A DNA stretch of 64,000 nucleotides from Lethocerus indicus (Eukaryota; Arthropoda; Insecta; Hemiptera; Belostomatidae), in assembly GCA_019843655.1 (NCBI GenBank), contig JACDQD010000007.1:24260365-24324364 (forward strand), in the 5' to 3' direction. Shown here in pieces: positions 51,101 through 61,890 of this stretch (the stretch's first letter is position 1; each line of letters begins with the position of its first letter). The notes below the pieces were generated by a model. It did not search any database, was not told the origin of the DNA, and saw only the letters and a program-made list of their open reading frames with translations. The translations under genes and the position numbers were made by a program.

Positions 51101-51630
51101 ATAATATCCGACTCTCGTGAATTGGGATTGACGTCCGTAAATTTTGGAAGGGAGACGTCATCCCCGGTTGAAAAGTTTTTCAGTGTCCGCTGACATTTTC
51201 CTTACTCAGTTAGCACGCTCTCTCGTAAAAACGCAAATCGTTAGAATATCAATCTCGCCCCGATTACTCACTGCCTCGTTTATTATAACGTTGCATGGGA
51301 GTTTATTTATTCCAGATTAGATAGGGGCCTAGGGATAAGTTTCCTGAAACGACACGACCCCGGTCCGAAAACCTTTCCCGGGGAAGTCCCGACTCCGGAG
51401 GATACCATTTTTTACCGCTACACATAAACTTTAATTGAACTGTCAACAAATGTCTCCGTCCGTACCGAGGAGGGAAACTCCGAGCGTTTCCGACCGTGGG
51501 CGGTATCCAAAATGAAGTTTTGGGATAGAATACAGCTTTGAACTTGTCATAAAATAATACGGTAGAATCTGTGTTTCGTTTTGAATAAGTTTTGTAGTAT
51601 CGTGCAATAGTCAGTCTCCAATATGTGACC
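48180..51630. other. Non-coding sequence with a hairpin cluster, no supported gene
   Basis: I see no gene; open frames stay under 90 codons. A GC-richer interval at 48,950-49,190 carries three small hairpins (separate entry). AGCGAATACT is duplicated near 49,810 and 49,832, flanking CCATCATCG, a word that resembles the ribozyme-family core. A 12-bp AT palindrome CTATAATTATAG lies near 48,363. Confidence 0.5.
49002..49187. repeat. Cluster of three short hairpins
   Basis: GACCG-ACCGG-CGGTC (from 49002); TGTCAC then GACC-TCCC-GGTC then GTGACA (49138-49163, one C-A mismatch); GACAC-TTTG-GTGTC (49174-49187). The middle one is the strongest. No gene adjoins them, so their role is unknown. Confidence 0.55.
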
Positions 51631-51637
51631 CCAGCTT

Positions 51638-51674
51638 AAGACCAGTTTCGGATTTCTGCCAAGTATCGTAGTAA
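51638..51674 (-). ncRNA. Hammerhead-ribozyme-like copy, 3' core kept
   Basis: Plus-strand AGACCAGTTTCGGATTTCTG then CCAAGTATCGTAGTA. The minus strand keeps GAAAC, CTGGT and GTC, but the upstream box reads CTACGATAC instead of CTGATGA. Similar in length and layout to the 19.46 kb copy; probably inactive. Confidence 0.42.
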
Positions 51675-52060
51675 AAGAGACAAAAACCGTTGATCTAAAA
51701 GGAAAACACAACTTACGATGCAGGAAAAAATTAAATAACCTTCCCGAGTTGAGCACGCATTTTTTTCGATTGCTAATTTTAATTCATTAAAAGTGTGCTT
51801 ACCTACTCCTTCTGTAGAGTGGTTCTGATACCAGGTTCCAACCAGAAGAGGGTTTACTATTAGAAAGTATACCATAAGTGGTAAATTTATTTTCTAATAA
51901 CAACCTTTTACTAGAATCCATTCAAAAATCGTCCATTATACCCCATTCAGCCTCAACACGGCCTGGCGATTGAGAGGGGGCTAAATCTGCAAAACAAAGT
52001 TAGTGACCGGGCAGGGACAGCAGCAGGGAGTGCGTGGGAGTCGGAAGCCGCGGGTTCAAC

Positions 52061-52368
52061 GAGCGGTTTATAAAAACCGGCCACTTAACAGTAGCAGCGG
52101 GGGCAGGGAGGGGCCTCCCATTTGGCTCGTTATATTTGCATTCCGAGACCGCTGGCCGGCGAGGCAAAACATCGTGTCTAAACTCGCCTGTTCTTCCCCT
52201 AACCTATTCGCCCGACTAATCCCATTTACCACCTCCTTTGGAAACTGCAAAAACGATTTCACTACACGACCGTACCGTAGGATTACGTCGGTGAGGCACT
52301 GTTTCAAAGATAGAGGAGGAACCGGAAAAATCTTGCGAGCGGTTTTATAACCGGCCATTCTACAGTTG
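52061..52368. repeat. Pair of direct repeats, about 32 bp, 276 bp apart
   Basis: GAGCGGTTTATAAAAACCGG followed by CCACTTAACAGTAG (52061-52094) and GAGCGGTTTTATAACCGGCC followed by ATTCTACAGTTG (52337-52368) align with a few gaps. Each copy holds a short CGGTT...AACCG palindrome. The interval between is GC-richer and open on both strands (115 codons from 52003 plus; 96 codons 52068-52358 minus), with nothing I recognise. It could be the ends of a small non-autonomous element or a diverged tandem unit. Confidence 0.55.
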
Positions 52369-52379
52369 TGAAGGTAGAT

Positions 52380-54080
52380 GCTACTATTTCCTTTCTCCTT
52401 CCACAGGTATTAACGAGCTACGCATGATATGTAGATTAACCTCGATGACCTTACAATTAGCGATACCCAGGGTGCGGACATATTACGCCCGCTGCCAGAA
52501 TCGACCTCACCCATTGTCTCAACCTAATACTCCAGTAGTAACAATAAAAGTTTAACAATACAGAGTAGGTTATGAAGTGTCTCCAAATATAAATATGTAT
52601 TATGTGGGTCTAAATTAGGACGAGGATGTTACAAACATTAATAAATATCTATAGCACAAACAACGTAGATATTTATTTTAAAAATATTTTGCAACACAAA
52701 TTTTAAATGTGTAATTTAAATGTTAAACCTTAAGAGATTACCAGCCAGTTATTACTGAGCAATAATTTACAGATTTGCCTCCATCAATACTTTAAATGCT
52801 TTCGTTCTCTTGGCCCAACAAATTATGTAAACTTGGAATTCTTCGCGTTTCTGCTTTACACGTTCAAAAACTTATCTCCGGCCAATAGCAAATAAAAGAC
52901 GGGAAGCGATACAGAACGAAAGGTATTAGCTAGGAACATAATTGAGGAGAACCCCCGGGAGAGGACCGCAAACCGAGGAAACTTTGCATTTCCCGAAAAA
53001 GGAAATGATGTTTGTCCCGGAATCGATGGGAAAAACTGTCGTTTGTGGGGGGAAAGGGAGGGGGTTTGATTCGGTTTAGACTCAATATTCGGAACGAAAC
53101 CAATTTATATTTCCATTTCGCGCACCAAACGCACATTTCCTCTCGATTCCCCCCCTCCCCTACCCATCCACGGACCTCCTTTGGGCTTCCAAAATGTTAA
53201 GACCCTTTTCTGAGATTCAAACGTAAGGACACAAATATCCTAGATTACCGATTACTGTATACCCTGGTACTGATTCTCACATAATATTATACACACACAT
53301 AAAAATATTATAATAATAAAACAGAACATCAACTTATTCACTCCTACGTTCAATCAATAGAAATCAAATTAGTCGGCGGAAAAATATCTAAGTTGTAATC
53401 GAATACTAAATTCAAACCACTTTATTCGCTCTCGGTATAAAAGAAAATACTCCTGGAATTATCGAAAGGGATTGGAGATTCGCCGGTCGGCAGTTTTCTC
53501 CCTTTCTGAAAAACTGGGCGCAAATACCGAGAGTGAATTGGCCATGAAATCGGGCGAATCGATAGCCAGGAGATAAAAGGAGCATATAACTCGCAATAAA
53601 AACGGGAATGTCGTCGGTGAAAAAAGAAAGAAAAATGACGGTTCCGAAAGGTTTTCCGATCCCCCCTCCACGGGTTCCACGGATGTTTGGCGACAACGCC
53701 CGCCAGGCACCATCAAAGGTTATTTCTGGGAAAATTATCCGGCAACACTGTTATGAAATAGTTGAGGAAATTAAAATTAAACCCATTAAATTGAAGGGAA
53801 TTCTTAACTACTTCCATTTACAATGAATAAATCGCTGATGGCTATAAAGGACATCGGTTAGAAATACTTATATAAACCGCTAGACCTAGCAATTTACAAG
53901 TTAGATTTCGAATAAAAATATAGAATTATGGGTTTAAAAGTTAACAGAAAACCAGTATTTGAATATACTTTTAAATTTTCTTTCTGTACGGGTGTAACTA
54001 TATGCGTCAACAATGACTGGGCCGTTCGGCAAAAAATATATTACATAATGGACATCGGTTTGTCGAGGGCATCGACATTT
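52380..54080. other. Non-coding sequence, no supported gene
   Basis: I see no gene. Paired G-rich (53,046-53,066) and C-rich (53,148-53,160) tracts and minus-strand frames of 94 and 85 codons (53412-53696, 53459-53716) are unassigned. A 12-bp hairpin lies at 52640-52677 (separate entry). Confidence 0.5.
52640..52677. repeat. Perfect 12-bp hairpin
   Basis: AATAAATATCTA (52640-52651) and TAGATATTTATT (52666-52677) pair exactly around a 14-base loop. It is AT-rich, so partly expected from composition. Confidence 0.65.
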
Positions 54081-54083
54081 ACA

Positions 54084-54264
54084 TTATAAGCCGTCGACTT
54101 ATAAGCCGCGGGGTTAAATATGTTGGATAATTTCGTCACAAACCGGCGGTTGAATCGACGAAGCGACGGATGAACAGGGAACGCTAAATGAATGTTGGAT
54201 AATGATTTGTTTTTTAGGTTAGCACTGCGGTCGCAGCAGGGAAATACTCCGGGTGTTGGATAAT
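54084..54264. repeat. Three-fold 11-mer array and doubled TTATAAGCCG
   Basis: TGTTGGATAAT occurs exactly three times, at 54121-54131, 54193-54203 and 54254-54264, spaced 72 and 61 bases. The last two are each preceded by CAGGGAA about 12-20 bases upstream, so they look like worn tandem units. Just before them TTATAAGCCG is doubled at 54084-54093 and 54099-54108. A 91-codon minus frame crosses the array (54041-54316) but is unrecognised. Confidence 0.6.
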
Positions 54265-54687
54265 ATTTTACGGAGAATCTTCCGCGGCAAAATGCAATTA
54301 ATACCGAATTAATCATTGAACAGCCACAAATATTTCAAACACACATTACCATGAGGAAAGAGCCAATTAGAATAATAAATTGTAATGCGTCAATATCAAT
54401 ACAGTAAGTAATACGACCGTTCGCATTTCCGCGGTAGCCAATTGTAGACGTTTTCCTTTTTATCGTTTCGATTATTCCTGGCAGTTAACAGATATTTAAC
54501 CTCGTTTGTTTCCCAGGCCAGATGTTATATATTTTTCAGTGTTTGTTATCCTTACGTTTTCATACCAATACCTATATACAACCAATATATGAAATTGCTA
54601 GTAGCATGTTTCTAGAATTATGTTTTCTGTCAGTTGAGTTGTCAGTGATTCGATCGCATGCAGTGCATCCGGTTTAGGGATTTATTT

Positions 54688-54724
54688 GTTGCTGAATTTG
54701 CTGAGTTAATACAAATAAATAAAT

Positions 54725-54786
<62 letters not shown>

Positions 54787-54791
54787 GCAAC
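54688..54791. repeat. (TA)24 microsatellite framed by a 10-bp inverted repeat
   Basis: A TA run at 54735-54782, extending to 54725 through one TACA interruption, lies between GTTGCTGAAT (54688-54697) and ATTCAGCAAC (54782-54791), which are exact reverse complements. The right arm begins where the TA run ends. The whole could extrude as a cruciform. Confidence 0.85.
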
Positions 54792-54879
54792 ACACATAAT
54801 AGATAAACATTCGCACTACGAACATACTAAAAATTCAGTTAATTTAACGGTTTTTGTTTGTGTTCGTTAGTTGGTGTAG

Positions 54880-56620
54880 ATACCTAGAGTTGACGTAATA
54901 GTTTCCAAGCACATGACAGTGTATCCGTGAGATTGCACTAGATAATAAAGATAAGCTCGAATCAATTCAAGGAACAGAAAAGTAGTGACATTCTTTCATG
55001 ACCATTTGGCACAGTCGGAAGTTGTAACTCACTTAGGGCGAATCAACCTATAACGGGCGTAGCCTCTGGTTCGCGGTAGCGAACAATACAGAACCCGCCC
55101 CTCCCCCCCTTCAATTAACCTGAGTCATGTGCCACAAATGGCACCACAAGTCAGTGCCAGTTGACTCGCTCGACGGGAAACAAATGCCAAGAGGAATAAT
55201 CTACTGAGGCACCGCCTTTTTTGAAGCACTCGACAGACGGCCAGGGAAGTTACGATTCATTAAAATGAGTGGAAGAAAGTGAATCGTAAAATCTGCAATT
55301 TTTTGCAGAACGGGTCATAAATGACAATTATTGGCGACAGTAAGGAAATAGTAATAGCGCATCATTCAAAAGGGGATAATTTACGTCCATACAACTATCA
55401 TGGGGTTGGGAATTGGGGGAGAATCCGCCAACTGTCAGACTCTCGTTTGAGTGCAACTGTTTATACGTGCAGTATAGGGAAAAGAAATATATCTGAAACT
55501 ACAATATCAGAGACCTCTAAAGTCTAGGAAATAATTATACGTGAGGAAAATTATAAATTAATCGAAGGAATGAAACCACTGTGGATAGAAATTGCGGTTA
55601 GACCTATAATATTACTGCTACTTCTCCCGACGATTGTCTACCAACTTAGTGAAGCGATAACGGGATAAAATATGATAACTTTATATTACAATTATATGGT
55701 GTCGAGAATCTGCCTCGATATTAAATATCCAAATGTAACAGCTGATATATGGCTATTTAAAAAGTTCTAAACCGATTGGAAACCACAGTCTGCTACAATA
55801 TATTTTCTGTCCAAATTTAATACGACTCCTCCGTATGTATTTTTCCACGATCGTTGACAGTTTTTCGAAACGATAAGCGTTTTTTATTGGACGGCGCAAA
55901 CCAATACGAAGTGTAATGTGGGCACACCTGTCCCGTTTTACGGGTGACGGCCGCCCCTGTCCCTCCGAGCCTGGGTTCGGATTGTTGTGTAAAAATAAGC
56001 CGCTGGCTAAGCTAAGTCTCTGTCTCTCTCTGCCCTGCTGACAAAGCCCCCGCGCTCTCCTCCCAAGCCCCAGGACGATAGGCTGCTCACTTCCACGGCT
56101 CACTCCGCGATTCTCCTTATTCCAGCATTCCCTATCGTAACGACGCTGTCGGGTGTATTTTTTTGGTCTTTCTTCTACGCGACATAGTCATCCGTGAACT
56201 GAAGCACGATTATAAAATGTGAAAACCACGCCCGGAGAAAACGGTAATCTTATATAATCCCGTCACGGATAGGCGGAGCGAAGCGCAGTTTTATTTGAAA
56301 CTGAACTACCCTTCTAAGGCTATTGGTAAGATGAATGCTGTACTGCAGCCTTAATACATTTGGACAGTAGTCATTCAGAAATATTTGTCTATGAGAAAAT
56401 ATTTTCAATAATGATAATACTGACACTTACACAATGAATCTTTACAACTAGTATAGCACTTAGAATAATTGCTCTATAATTCTACTATTTCATTCAATTT
56501 TCTTCCTATAAATAACAGTCTTAATATCTTAAAACAATTAAAATAGATACTTTTATGTATTGCGAGATGTTTCTATTGTTGTAAGAGCCCAGTTCCGAAT
56601 GTTGTTGTCGCACAGAATTA
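54880..56620. other. Non-coding sequence, no supported gene
   Basis: I see no gene. The 116-codon minus frame at 55753-56103 and the 68-codon plus frame at 55321-55527 are unrecognised. Confidence 0.5.
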
Positions 56621-56623
56621 TAA

Positions 56624-57184
56624 ATGGGAACGATAACAGATTCTGTTTGGGGAACATGTGGCCGGGGGTATGTTAAGCTGGCGTGGCAAAAGTTAATTAT
56701 CCGCCAAATCTCCAGACGAACAACGGGGAGCCTTTCTTGTTGGGGAGTGAAAGAGAGACCTTCCAAAGCTACAACGGTGACTCCGGGAGGAGGATTTTTA
56801 TTTCTGCCCCGGTCGGCGACAGCTGCAGACTGGAGCCAGCGGAGACAGATGCCAAAAATGCGGAGAGACAGGAGGGAGCAAGGTCAGACGGACCTCTCTC
56901 ACGCACTCCCTCCCTCTCCCTCTCCCTCTCTCCTCCATCCCTCCCTCTCCCTCCGGCCAGGTCTCCCGTCTCCGAGATTCTCCCAGTGGAGCGTGCTGGA
57001 CGACGACCCGTCGCGGCACGCACCGACCTTGGTGAACAAGCGTAATCTAATTACAATACTCCTCATCCCCACTCGTTTCGCCTCGGTTGATACAGCCGTA
57101 AGCCTGTCAAGATGTTACGCTCGCTCGAATCTAGGGGTGGGCGAACCTTTCGAGGAACTAATGAAATTTTTCCATACTCATTAA
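56624..57184 (+). other. Longest open frame (186 codons), probably not a gene
   Basis: ATG at 56624 opens the longest uninterrupted frame of the window. A second plus frame (56683-57045) and two minus frames (56769-57023, 56798-57019) are open across the same bases, because the centre is a CT-rich low-complexity tract that lacks stop codons. The product would be a Ser-Pro-Leu-rich stretch between unrecognised ends, with no signal peptide, membrane segment or domain that I can see. A frame of this length is expected about once by chance here. Confidence 0.1.
56908..56926 (-). other. Canonical G-quadruplex motif on the minus strand
   Basis: CCCTCCCTCTCCCTCTCCC has four C3 runs with loops T, TCT and TCT, so the minus strand satisfies the G3+N1-7 rule. 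It is part of a polypyrimidine tract running to about 56,957, which could also form triplex DNA. Confidence 0.6.
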
Positions 57185-57199
57185 CGGCATGTAAAACCC

Positions 57200-57900
57200 A
57201 CGCGGAAGAAAAAACCGTGTTCAAAATATTATAATAATTTAGATAATAATTTTTCTTCTAACCTCACTAAGAATAAAATTTATGAAAAATACAGTGGTAT
57301 GGGGTACTGAAAAAAACTCAAATCTGGCATGAGACAGAAGTATTAACAAAACACCTCCAAAATAATTCAGTTATACAAATTTTGCAGTTTATTAATAATT
57401 GAAGGAATACGTCACTCCAAAGTGACGTAACGCTTTGTCGCACAGTGTCTCACAACTTTAGGTAAGGAACACCGAACCGAATATGCCACATTCCGAGTTA
57501 TGCGTAAGATTATGTCCCGCGAATTCCGGTATTTGAAATTAAAAATGTCTGACCGATTACAAGATCCCGAAAATCAACACACTACAGAACTGAATCCATT
57601 CTGTACGGTCTTAAAAATTGACAGGTTTCAAGATTTCACCGGAATGAGGACAACGCGGTATCGAAGGGTGAAAATCTCGGCCGAATATTAGAAATCTCAT
57701 AAGCCTTGACCGTGGCTCTGTGGCTCGATGGGGCGGAAGCAGACAATGGTCGACAGATTAAACCGCGCGGGGAAGGACCGTGTCGCGGCCCCGACAAACT
57801 GGGACGTAACTAATGGCCGTACAATGGGGCAGAAAGAAGAAACGGGGGAACATCAAACGAACTAATTATTATACTTTTTCTTCGGTCCGGTACACCGAGA
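57200..57900. other. Non-coding sequence with a CRE-containing hairpin
   Basis: At 57408-57429, TACGTCACT and AGTGACGTA pair perfectly around CCAA. Each arm contains a TGACGT/ACGTCA (CRE-like) site. The rest shows no gene; a 63-codon plus frame at 57500-57691 is unrecognised. Confidence 0.5.
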
Positions 57901-57901
57901 C

Positions 57902-57904
<3 letters not shown>

Positions 57905-57940
<36 letters not shown>
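57905..57940. repeat. (GA)18 microsatellite
   Basis: A perfect 36-base GA run. It creates an Arg-Glu run in a 67-codon plus frame and a Ser-Leu run on the minus strand. Neither is a gene on present evidence. Confidence 0.97.
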
Positions 57941-57944
<4 letters not shown>

Positions 57945-57945
<1 letters not shown>

Positions 57946-59870
57946 AATGGACAGACACGATGAATAAGGAAAGCCCTGAGGGGAGAAGCCACGCTAACGG
58001 ACTAATTAGTATATAAATAAATTATGAACGGGGACGAAGATAGTTATGAATAATGTCTTAGGCGGACCATATCGAACCCTACTCTAACTTGCTTCACAGA
58101 CTATATCGAGTTTTAAACAGAATATCTCTAAAGCAATACGTTGCACTTTGAAATGTGGAAGTAAAAAGGTTTAGGGGTCGTGAGTTGAATTTTTTGATTA
58201 ATTGAACATTTGAATCAACAACATATTATTCTGAACCGGGATCGCAAACATTATGGTGTTCCAAACCCTCGCGGACCGAATATTTGTTTCATACAGCCAG
58301 TTTTAAATCGAGTGTTCATATTACGGGATGTGAATGGGTTTTTCAATCGCGAATTCCTCCAAGCCCGCACCGCTGGCTTGTTCCTTACCAGACATCCGAG
58401 ATAAAAAAAAACCGACATCCCGAAATGCGGCTGTCGCCTCTGGAGACGGTCTCGTCCCTCTCGAATGTGCATCTCTCCAAGACGCAAGATCTTATCCGAT
58501 GCAACGCGGAGAAAATAAAAAGGTCCCGCGAGGATATTTCATTCCGTCAATCCGACCCTGTGCAAAACGAACTCTTCACGCTGCGAAAGTCTAAATTCTA
58601 ATTTTACAAATGGAAAGAAATCTTTTGGGTACCACCGCTGCCCTTTTAAAAGCGCCAGTGAAAAGGACGTTCTTTCCCGGCATCGTCGACCGTAAGACAT
58701 TTCGCCGGGAAAAACATTTTATATAACACAATTTCTTGCTTAATGTGTACTACTACTGGTAAATTTGCACTAATGAAACAACACAATTATCGTAAATAAG
58801 ATACATATAGAATTTTATACCGATTTTCCAGTTTAAACGCGATAACTAAAAATGAAAAAGGTTTAATGCAATTGTCGACCTTATATAATTTAACATATAA
58901 GGTTGTCGTGATATACATACAGCTTGTTAGTATCGCAGAAAACCTTATTTTCTTATAAATGACTTTAATCATAAAACTGTCACCAAATTCCGAAAGAGAA
59001 AAACAATAAATTATTAAACCGGTTTAGATTTCTCTCAAAAACAACTCAGCCTTATTTGGCTGGTCCCACAGTGACTCACTGACGGAATGCCGGCATTTCG
59101 ATATATTATCTGTTTCTGAGAGGACTGTTGCAAGGAGGAAAGTATTATTTAACCGAATCTGCGTTATAATAATGTTTGTAATATAACATAATATTTGTCG
59201 GATCGATATAAAATGTCTTCCGATTAAAAATCAATATCACCCAAGAGGGATATTGCTGGTATAATCTAAGGAGCCCATATACGAGGGGACTCTAGTATCG
59301 AATCTATACACATTCAATAAAACCAAACCAATACAACATGAAACCCTTTTAAACGGGAGGCCATAGCAAAGTTGTAGGATACGTAGAGGCCTGATCGAAC
59401 GATAGGAAGGTAGACCCCACTGAGAGTTTGAAATATATGAATCGAATGAGAGATAAATCTAACGGAATTTAAAATAAGCCATTACAATCACAGGTACGGA
59501 TCTAATGCCTTGACTCCACTGAGGAGGGAAAACGTAGAGATCCGGCGATAAAAGCAACAACTATATTCAGCAGGCAAATTAAATAGTATAGTCAGGTTGG
59601 TGTTTATTTTTCAATACTGGTATGTGATTACCGATGGCCGGTGGGAGAGGGGCTTAGCGCGCACGCAAGATGCACACTACTGCTAGCTGTAACCGGTACA
59701 ACTTATTTAATGCCTAGGATGGCGAGTAACAGAAATCTGACAGAATTCCCGAAGCATCCCAAGGATTCTGTTTCAGTAGACTACGAAAAAAATTACACAT
59801 GCGAAATGTGGGCCCAATAAACTGCTATTTGAGCTTAGGTTATTCCTCCTTTGAATACGTAAATAGTGAT
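57945..59870. other. Non-coding sequence, no supported gene
   Basis: I see no gene. Overlapping frames of 105 and 86 codons (58284-58601, 58334-58594, plus) and 78 codons (58251-58487, minus) are unrecognised. Small structures: hairpin ACCTTATAT...ATATAAGGT (58878-58903), palindrome CAGTGACTCACTG (59069-59081), and AAACCGGTTTAGATTTCTCT near 59,016, a possible ribozyme-family scrap. Confidence 0.5.
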
Positions 59871-59879
59871 CACTAATTG

Positions 59880-60190
59880 ACTTCCGGTAGGATCGCGTAA
59901 GACTGCGGGAAGGACCTCGAGTGTTGCTGGGGTCGACTCACTGTTAGTCCGAGATTCTTCCTGGGTTCGGAAACCACAGGACTCGGACCCTGACGCTGAA
60001 ACCGATAATTGTTCCGAAACGTCGGAAGCAGACAACACACGAGAGGGCCAGAGGGTAAAAGGGGTGAAAACCCTTCCACTGGAGGTCGCTCATGTGGTTT
60101 CCTACACGAGAACCTTGGACTAACAGTGGGTCAACCCTTGCTACTCCTGTTACGGTCGTGGAAACCTTTGCAAATTTAATGATCTATACA
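59880..60190. mobile_element. Fold-back MITE-like element, diverged copy 2
   Basis: The left arm begins ACTTCCGGTAGGATCGCGTA (59880), matching ACTTCCGGTGAGATCGCG of copy 1, and GTAAGACTGCGGG matches the reverse complement of the right arm of copy 1. GTCCGAGATTCTTCCTG is shared with the left arm of copy 1. Within this element, CTCACTGTTAGTCC (left) pairs with GGACTAACAGTGGG (right), and GGAAACCACA with TGTGGTTTCC. The right outer end has decayed, so its boundary near 60,190 is an estimate. There is no open frame and no clear target duplication. Older than copy 1 by divergence. Confidence 0.6.
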
Positions 60191-61569
60191 TGTCATACTT
60201 AAATTAGAACCGACAATCAACCTTCATTTAGAATTTTGGAAACTTTTCTACGTCTTGTATAAAGGCGTACGTTATCATCATAACGGGAATCTGAAAGGGC
60301 GGAAAGTGTGGGAAAGGGCCCCGGCATATTTCAAGACTCTCCACTAGTGAGTGCTCCTATTGGGGACAACGAAAAAAGAAGTGTGAAAACATCCGTTCTA
60401 CGAATATCCTCGAATGATCCCCCGCCGGGATCGGCAGGAAATACCGCGGGGCCCCTCTGGGAAGGGCATCATTTGAAAAGGATTGCCGAATGACTCGAGT
60501 CATCGAGCGGTGGCGCGGAGAAGAAGCGCAACAAAAGGTGTGGCCCCTCATTACAGGCCCCCCCCCACAACATCCACGTGAGGCCCGCCCCAACCCCTAA
60601 ATGAGAGCAGACGCCGACGCCGTCGGAGATGCCCGGCTGAATACTAAAATGGGGGCCCTTCTACCCTCCTGGAAGTGTATAATAACACAGGAAGTTCGAA
60701 CGCCGCCCGGTGTTGCCATGGGAGACGCGAGGGTGGACTACCACAATCAATAGGCTACCTTCCCGACAAAGTTCAATAATTTACAAGTACTAAGCATTAA
60801 GGACTATTACACTCAAATAAGGAACGACAGAGATACTACTGTACTTGTATCTCTATTTACACATAGAAAATAATTTACAACTTGAAACAGAACTGGGCCT
60901 ACGGAATCGAGTTCTTGAGATCCACCGAGGCGTCTATTCCTACAAAGGATAATCGACTGCAAAAACATCGCCAAAAACTTCTGACCGCGCGATTTGAAAA
61001 TTCCGAGTGTTCACGAACTAGCTCCCCGTAGAAATCCTTCCGGTTTAAGCTAACCCATCGTTCCAAGCCTTCGATTCAACAGCCCCCCTCGCGTTACCTT
61101 TCAGACGCGCTAATGACGATGGCTAATCGGCCGACTGGGGTAATTTCTTCGTTTTTGTACTATAAAACGCAAAGAGGACAGCAACTAATGGGCCTGTATG
61201 ACTTGGATGACGTCAAGATTCAAACAGATTCATAAGACCTTGTCGAGACGGACGGACGGCAGAAGAGTCGTGCACTGAAAGAAATATTATTTCAGAGCTC
61301 TCCTTTGAAACTCTCAAAACTTGAAAGTTCAGTTTCTAACGAATTTGGGTTTGTTAAGTAACTCTAGAATTTGTCTGCAGGTCAAATTCAAATATGGAAT
61401 AGGAGGAAATCGTGCCAGCTGTAGTTTCTTTTGGCGTTATCATCTTGAAAATTCCTTTAGTCAATTAATTTATGATTTAGTTCGTATATGAATGCAGTAG
61501 TCGGTAATTCCTTTTTACGAAATTCGCCATATACAGAGACGAAATATTTTTTACTTAAACATTTCCAGG

Positions 61570-61676
61570 AGACCCTAAAGGGAAATATCCTGGGTAAACG
61601 CTAATATCTACATATCAAGATAGCTAACTAGCTAACATCTGTAATCTACATATATCATATTTCGTCTTTAGGGTCT
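61570..61676. repeat. Inverted repeat, about 20 bp arms
   Basis: AGACCCTAAAGGGAAATAT (from 61570) pairs with the reverse complement of ATATTTCGTCTTTAGGGTCT (ending 61676). The outer 11 bp are perfect and the loop is about 70-85 bases. Inside it the word AGCTAACT/AGCTAAC is doubled. It resembles a small fold-back element. Confidence 0.55.
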
Positions 61677-61890
61677 ATACTATAATAAGGCATTGAGATG
61701 TTATTTAAAATATTTATGACGTCACCAATCTAGAAACCCGCTAGAAAATCGAGGTCGAAAGTTTCCCAACCTCTTTCCACCCGCCATCTTGAAATACGTT
61801 CATAATCGCTTCTAAGGGGGCGAGAAAAAATTTCGAGCCGATAGAATCTACCGATAAACCGTAGGCCGTTACACCAGGCCACGGACTGTA

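Noticed and set aside
53046..53066. G-quadruplex in GGGGGGAAAGGGAGGGGG
   Set aside because: Only three separate G-runs unless the six-G run is split without a loop, so the canonical rule is not met.
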